Assembly: GCA_011032825.1 (NCBI GenBank)
Contig: JAADJZ010000024.1
Coordinates: forward strand, 496,001-560,000
Direction: 5' to 3'
Origin: Massariosphaeria phaeospora
Lineage: Eukaryota; Ascomycota; Dothideomycetes; Pleosporales
Length of the DNA stretch: 64,000 bases
Shown here: piece after piece, positions 58,194-64,000 of the stretch
Layout: each line of letters starts with the position of its first letter
Numbering within the stretch: the stretch's first letter is position 1
Made by a program: the position numbers and the translations under genes
Notes under the pieces: generated by a model
What the model was told of the DNA's origin: nothing
The model's database searches: none
Seen by the model: the letters and a program-made list of their open reading frames with translations, nothing else

Positions 58194-60257
58194 TCACCTT
58201 TTCCACCTCCCACCCCATCGCTCATCCCCCTCCGCCTTCCCCCTCTCCACCCCCTCCGCAGCACACAACCTCTTAAACTCCGCAGGGACATCCCACCCGC
58301 TCACCACATCCGGCCCAACCAGAACCTGCATCGCCAGCCCGGCCTCAGCATGCCAGCCGATATGGCAGTGCAGGGCCCACACGCCCGGGTTGTTGGCGAC
58401 GAAGCGGAGCAGCGTCCAGCTGTAGGCTGCGACGCTGACGGTGTCGCGGCGGAGGGGGTTGTGCAGGTTGAGGGCGGGGGTGGGGGTGGGAGAGGGAGAT
58501 TGCGGGGGTCTAGAGAGTAGTGACAGAGGCGCGTACCCGGGGCCTTGGGCTAGCACGAAGAATTTGTAGCCGTGCAGGTGGAAGGGATGTGTTCCGTCGT
58601 CGAGGTTCTGGATGAGGATGTCGAGGGTACGGAAAGAAGGAGTCTGATAGACGAGGTCGTGGCTGGCGTCGAACAGGGCGGTGTTGATGCCACTGCTAAG
58701 TTCAGACCCGGACGCGACATGCTCGACATCGGCATCATGCGCGCTGGCGTCGATGAAGCGGTTCAGTATCGGAGACGTCACATTTGGGCGGAACGAGCTA
58801 TCGTTCAAGTATCCGCGACTGAGCCGCCAGTCCCTGATCTGGAAGCTCGAGCGCAGGTAGATCACGTCGTCAGCGGTCTTCGGCGCGGGCTTGACTTCCA
58901 CGGGCTCGAGTGCGCTGGTGTTGAGGTCGCGGCATTCGACTTCGATGATGTCGGGCCAGTCTTTGCTTTCTGGTGTATACGCAACCGACGTCCCCCGTGC
59001 GCCGTAGCTCACCACTCCCCAAACCTCTTCTTGCAGCTCTGGGTTCTCGTACGCAAAGCAGTGCGTGACCATGCGCGCGCGCATCCAGTAAAGGTCTTTG
59101 TGCGGCTTTGGTGGAACAACAATGATGCTGTAGCGTTGGGCCGGGCTGATGTTCAGGCGGTGGATGGGCTGCGGCCACACGTCTGTGCCGTCGACTTCCG
59201 AGAGCAAGAATTCGTGCTCGTCGATCTGGATCTGGAATTCTGCGAAGGCGCCGACGTTTATGATGCGCAGACGCGTGTTGTGGTGCGGAGAGAATTCGAA
59301 CAGCGCTCTGGACGTGTTGGTTGACGAGCAGGTGCGGCTAGGTAGCTTGGAGCAATCGCGTGTGTTTCGCCCGTTTATGAGCGCAGATGGCGGGACTGGT
59401 TCGTCGTTTTCGTTGCCGGGTGAGAGGTACTGCATGAGCAGTGAGGAAGAGAGGTCGTAGTAGTGATCTGAGACTAGGACTACCCGGTCTTGGCCATACG
59501 GGGCCTTCTGTAGGTTCTGATTTGGGGAGGAGTGTATGACTAGGGGCCCTACTAGGCCGTCCGAGGCTTGCATGCTCATGTGGGAGTGATACCAGTAGGT
59601 GCCGGACTGGCCGGAAACGTTGAATCGGTAGGTAAAGGAGTGCCCTGGTGCTATGGGACACTGTGTTACGCCTACGGTTCCGTCCATCCAGTTCGTGCCA
59701 TTCTGGTATAGGCCGTGCCAGTGTATCGATGTTGCGTTGCTCGCCTAGTTGTCAACATGGACGATAATCTCGTCGCCTTCGTTGCATTCGATTAGTGGCC
59801 CCGGGAACATGCCATTGATGAGCATCACGGGTCTATAAACGCCATCGGGGTTTAACTCGTGCTCCGAAATGGTCCAGTGGTACTCTCTCGTGGTTGGTTT
59901 TGGCTGTTCTGAATACCACTTCGGTTTGAGAATGTAATCTTCTTCTGAACGAAGTTGCGCCCGATTTAAGGCTGCAGGCTCGAGCTGTCGTGAAGCTAGG
60001 AGGCAGTGAGCAATAAACGCCAGAATCGATGCAGTGAGGAGAGACGCGATTGCCGCTGTTATCCAGTTCCTCAGTGGCGAATGATGTCGGCTCGATTTGT
60101 ACTTGTTATCCCACCCCACTTCTTCTTCCTCAAGATCCGAATAATAACTTTGTTTCTCGCCCTCCTCTTCCTCTACAAGAAGACCCTGGAGCTCTTCCTC
60201 ATCTTCCTGCGGGAGTGTTGCTTTCTTATCAACCCCATACCCTGAGCGATGGTCCAT
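58194..60257 (-). CDS. Membrane-anchored laccase-type multicopper oxidase, interrupted by one in-frame TAG
   Basis: From the ATG at 60257 the frame is open to a TAG at 59745-59747 and then continues without shift to 58194; in all about 687 codons. A 65-residue acidic cytosolic segment precedes a single helix (WITAAIASLLTASILAFIA), so the enzyme should be a type II membrane protein. Copper motifs are complete: HWHG (about 59725), WYHSHMS, HPFHLHGYKFFV and HCHIGWHAEAGLA. The stop lies in VHVDN*ASNATSIHWHG, where relatives usually have Gln or His; CAG to TAG would be a C-to-T change in a CpA context. No intron can remove it, because the bases around it encode conserved residues. Laccases couple phenols, a plausible tailoring step for an aromatic polyketide. 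Translation to the stop would give only the anchor and first strands. Confidence 0.88.
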
Positions 60258-60957
60258 GATGGCTGCTAATTCGAGACCACTGAGAGCCAGTGGTCGTATA
60301 TTGGCCAGGACTTTCAGAGCAAAAGCCCTTGAAAATAGCAAGAAACTATAGCAATCGTCTATGACAATAAACTGTCGACACAGAGCCGTGGTTAGTACGC
60401 CTGAAGTTGTATCATGGCCCAGTTCCTGGTAGGATAGCTGCAGCCAGCTCCGATCTGTATGCAATATAGAATAGGTCTCCGAGGGGTTCGCTCCCAGCGA
60501 GTCATCATCGGATCTCAGACGGTCACGGCAGCCACTTCAAGATGCGCCGTCTCTTCTTGTGAAGTCCCCGGACATAGACCCGCGGTTGAGCCAAGTCCGC
60601 CAATGGCCATCGTTGCTTTACACACGCCCGCCCGCAGCGCGCCTCGCCCGGCGCAAACCCTTGTGCACCTGCCAGAAATGCTTAACTCCAATTCACTAAA
60701 CGGGCATCTGCGCATCTGCACCCCGGCCCGCAATCAACGTGATAGAGTAGAGAGGTCCCGGGGTCCGCCATGCCAGCATTAACTCGTTGGCGATCGTGAA
60801 TATTGCCGACCTCGAAACACAACCATCGTGGACTTCTTCTCAGTGCGAATTCTAGCTATCTTTTCACTCGTTGTTCGTTATTTCGGACTGCGCAAGAGCT
60901 GCGCCGGAAGGAAGCGTGTTAGAAGACTGGATACTTTTGCATGCATCAAACTTCTCC
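60258..60957. promoter_or_regulatory. Divergent promoter region of the oxidase and phosphatase genes
   Basis: 700 bases between divergent starts. No gene. Frames reading into the phosphatase from 60828 and 60871 are judged to be leader. Confidence 0.45.
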
Positions 60958-62133
60958 ATGTTCTCCGCACTCTACCTCCTGTTTTCGCTGTTGGTGAGCC
61001 ACAGCGCGGCCGCCTGGGTCAAGGGCGAAGCATTCGATCGATTCGCCGTCATATGGCTAGAGAACACCGATTACGATCTGGCCTTCGGAGATCCGAACCT
61101 AGTATGGCTGGGCAAGAAAGGCATTACACTCACCAACCATTTCGCGGTAACGCATCCGAGTATGCCCAACTACGCCGCCGCGGTATCTGGAGACTACTAT
61201 GGGATCAATCACGACGACATGACAGCAATCCCATCGAACGTCTCGACGATTGTTGATCTGCTGGAAGCGAAGGGTATCAGCTGGGGCGAGTATCAGGAGG
61301 ACATGCCGTATACTGGGTTCGAGGGCAAAGAGTATCTGAACCAGGAGACCGGCGCGAATGCCTATGTGCGCAAGCATAATCCAGCGGTGTTATACGACTC
61401 CGTGGCAGATAAGCAGGATCGGCTTTCCAAGATCAAGAACATGACTCTCTTTGACTCCGATCTTGCGGCGGATGCCCTGCCTCAATGGATGTTCATAACT
61501 CCTAATATGACGAGCGATGGTAACTATCAAAACCATCCCTGACAGCAAGTAAACTGACAGTCGACAGGGCATGACAGCACAGTCACCGTAGCCGGAACAT
61601 GGACCCGGAAATTCCTCGAACCTCTTCTGACCAACAAGAAATTCATGAAGAACACGCTGGTCTTGGTGACGTTCGACGAAAACCACACTTACGCGAGGCA
61701 GAACCGTGTCGTGGGTATCCTGCTCGGGGACGCGGTACCGTCAACCCTGGTTGGGACTTCGGATGAGACCTATTACAATCACTACAGCGAGATCTCCACA
61801 GTTCAAGCCAACTGGGGGCTCAATACACTTGGGCGTTGGGACGTCGGAGCTAACGTTTTCAGATTCATAGCTGAGAAGACAGGGGACCAAGTGAGGAGCT
61901 GGGACGGAAAAGTGCCTTTCGACAACATGTTCTGGAACAGCAGCTACCCCGGGAAGCTCAACAAGAAGGACAGCTCGGTGCCCTGGCCAGTACCGAATAC
62001 CAAGGTAGAGTTTGCGGGTAGGAAAGTGCTGCCGGCTGTTGTGGTTACCTGGGGCGGCCAAATCGACAAGTCAGCGTATACAACGTCTCTTGCCGTTCCT
62101 GATGGTATGCATCCAGAGGCCGAGTTCAAGTAG
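60958..62133 (+). CDS. Secreted acid phosphatase (phosphoesterase family, PhoA-like)
   Basis: Exons 60958-61519 and 61568-62133 encode 375 residues. The N-terminus MFSALYLLFSLLVSHSAAA is a signal peptide. The phosphoesterase fold is shown by FAVIWLENTDYD (metal/nucleophile side), THPSMPNYAAAVSGDYYG, PQWMFITPNMTSDGHDS and LVTFDENHTY. These are the motifs of fungal phosphate-repressible acid phosphatases, which release phosphate from organic esters outside the cell. The 48-base intron is required to join TSDG to HDSTVTV. The frame is intact, in contrast to its four neighbours on the left, and it probably does not belong to the PKS pathway. Confidence 0.9.
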
Positions 62134-64000
62134 AACGGCGCTGAAATGTCGCTGCTGTTTGCATGACATTGAAAATAAGAAGATGAAGAGAGTCGGAATA
62201 TAACATAGAATCGACAGAGACTGCTAGGGACTTGGAGTTGCGGCTGGTACCCAATGGCAGCAGACATGCCTAGTCCTTATGTTCGAATGCCCATATTCAA
62301 GCGTCACCTGGTAGCCCATATCAACTGCTAAGCTCCTATAACGACAGACTATGTACCCAATATACAGCGCATATTAGGTAGTCACCCGTCGAAGCAGCTT
62401 CTTTCTACGTTGGGCGAATCAGATATATCTGAAGTGTATATAGCTCTCAAATGCCCCGTTTCGTTGGGTAAATGGTGTCGGCCTTGGGAGTCTACGGATT
62501 TGCCATCGGGGGTTTTTGTATGCAGAACGACAGGGATTAGTTGACGAATCGACGGGCGCGATGCACTTCTTTTCCTAGAAAGGCCGTAGTTCAGCTAGCA
62601 GCTGACCACCACAGACGATCAATAGGCTTGCTATAATGTGTTATCGGCGAGCATTAGATGCCATATAGTGGCCGGGTGAAAACAGTCCGGAAGCGGCGCA
62701 GGAAGCGTGACGCGGGCTAGGATAGCAGAGGCAAGAGTCGCTCCAGACCTGTGCAACTTGGTGGTGTGCATGTCAAGACAGATGGTTGTCGGTTGCTCCC
62801 GGTGATAAGACCGTGTTGTTGTTCGAGGCTGGCTGCGAGCATGCGCCTGGCCCCGCTCCCGCCAACGGCTATGCCACTTGCTGGAGTGCGGCAAGCAAGC
62901 AAGGTCATGGCAGACTCAACGCACCTGCCCGACGAGCGATGGACGCGGCTATGAATAACTCCAGAACTTGTTCTCACAGTGGCTGGACGCGAGCGACGAG
63001 AGGGACCTGAGGGTTCCGTATCGTTTGCAAGCGACGGCGCGACTGCAGCAGAGGGAGAGTGGTGGCGTCGGATGGACTCGAGGCGTGAAGCGTGCTTGTC
63101 CGTGTTCGGCAACCGGAGGGGATCAGCACACAGGGCGATCGGCAGTGCGGAGAGAATGCACCGCAAGCGGAACGGACAAGGGCGCGGGGGGTGACGAGAG
63201 GACGGAGCCCTGGAGTGGAGCGGGCTAGATGATCCCACGGGCTCTAGCGGTAGGCGACAGTGAATGTCTCGGTGGCCCCTCTTCGCTGCAGACTCCAGAG
63301 CTTCGACGGCTTCGACTGAGCTTCTGTGCGGGGATGCGGGCGGTGGCAGATGACGCAGACGGGGGCGAGAGTGGCGAGATGCGATCGGCCGCGCGCGTCG
63401 GATCTATCTCACTGGGCGCCGCCGTGTGCCAGCCAGCGGATGCAGGATGCACGCGCGTGAGGTGTGATAACGCTCGCGGCCAGCAGAGCCAGGCGCGCAA
63501 GGAGGAGGAAGAGGACGGAGACGGGGGCTAGGCTGGGTTGCGCGCCGCAGTGATACGGCGTCGACGGAACACTGAGGCCGCTCGGGCTGCGCTCGGCGTG
63601 ACTAAGACGGCTGGCAGTCCATTGCGTTTCAGATGGACGAGCGCTTCCGCCCCGGGCTGCACGCCAAGCAGGTGCGAGCGGCATTCTGGGTTCTGGGTTG
63701 GCCGCGGGCGCAGGAAGCAGAAAGCAAAGGCTCGAAGCGTCCGGGACCGCGCGACGAGGCCGGAGCCGCTGGGACGTGTGCGTGTGCGTGTGCGTGTGCG
63801 TGTGCAACTGGAACGCGCGGGCGACAGCAGCTGTTCACGCCGGGTGGCGGCAGTGGGTGCGCGAGTGCGAGGCCTGTTGGGTGGAGAGTGTGGAGAGTGG
63901 CCAGCAGCAGAGCAGCAGAGCAGCAGCCAACGGGACGTGTCCGCCAGGAATGCTTCTAGAAGCCCGTTCACGCGCCAGCCTGCTTTGGGCGGTAAGGCCC
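62134..64000. other. Window end, no gene recognised
   Basis: About 1.9 kb with GC-rich sequence from 62.7 kb. Overlapping minus-strand frames at 63225-63971 are low-complexity and match nothing known; they may be promoter or leader of a gene beyond the window. Confidence 0.45.
63775..63804. repeat. CGTGTG hexanucleotide repeat x5
   Basis: Five perfect tandem copies of CGTGTG. Confidence 0.9.

Noticed and set aside
63225..63971. Overlapping Ala/Arg/Thr-rich frames at the window end
   Set aside because: They translate simple repeats (CGTGTG) and GC-rich sequence in several phases equally well.
1..64000. tRNA genes, CRISPR arrays and transposons
   Set aside because: I looked for B-box-like sequences (GGTTCGAATC), regularly spaced direct repeats and transposase or reverse-transcriptase motifs by eye and found none; a tRNAscan or repeat search could still find something missed.

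Overview
This window is nuclear DNA of a filamentous ascomycete (Pezizomycotina; Dothideomycetes is a guess from overall feel only). The evidence is the gene content (ERG4 sterol reductase, PPZ phosphatase, STRIPAK FHA protein, fungal FHS transporter, Pth11-like receptor, non-reducing polyketide synthase) and many short GT-AG introns of about 45-90 bases that restore conserved protein motifs when removed. Genes are monocistronic, on both strands, with GC-rich coding sequence. No tRNA, rRNA, CRISPR, transposon or viral gene was recognised.

Region 1 (1-44.4 kb) is mostly housekeeping: an F-box-like protein (partial), phosphopantetheine adenylyltransferase, a DCAF7/WDR68-type WD40 protein, the N-terminal methyltransferase TAE1, an aldehyde dehydrogenase, a PPZ phosphatase with a possible alternative C-terminus, an alpha carbonic anhydrase, ERG4, an RBR E3 ligase with a myristoylation-type N-terminus, an FHS-family transporter, octanoyltransferase LIP2, RNase P subunit POP7, a PRO45/SLMAP-type FHA protein, the TIM23 subunit MGR2 (five small exons), an unknown coiled-coil protein, an enoyl-CoA isomerase and the mitochondrial ABC1-family protein MCP2. 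Two long stretches without recognisable genes (14.0-18.0 kb and 19.2-22.1 kb) carry simple repeats.

Region 2 (44.5-60.3 kb) looks like a secondary-metabolite locus in decay. In order it holds a C-terminally truncated Pth11-like receptor, a GMC oxidoreductase with a TAG in front of its FAD-binding strand, a 2-oxoglutarate/Fe(II) oxygenase wrecked by frameshifts and stops, a seven-domain non-reducing PKS (SAT-KS-AT-PT-ACP-CMeT-TE) with one in-frame TGA where the family has Trp, and a membrane-anchored multicopper oxidase with one in-frame TAG. Apart from these lesions the PKS, GMC and oxidase reading frames are open and their catalytic motifs are present. The pattern suggests a methylated aromatic polyketide pathway lost recently, or base errors that resequencing would show. 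The flanking MCP2 and acid phosphatase genes are intact.

Region 3 (60.9-64.0 kb) has a secreted acid phosphatase and then about 1.9 kb in which I see no gene.

All exon boundaries were inferred by eye from splice consensus, phase and protein-family continuity; none was checked by computation.
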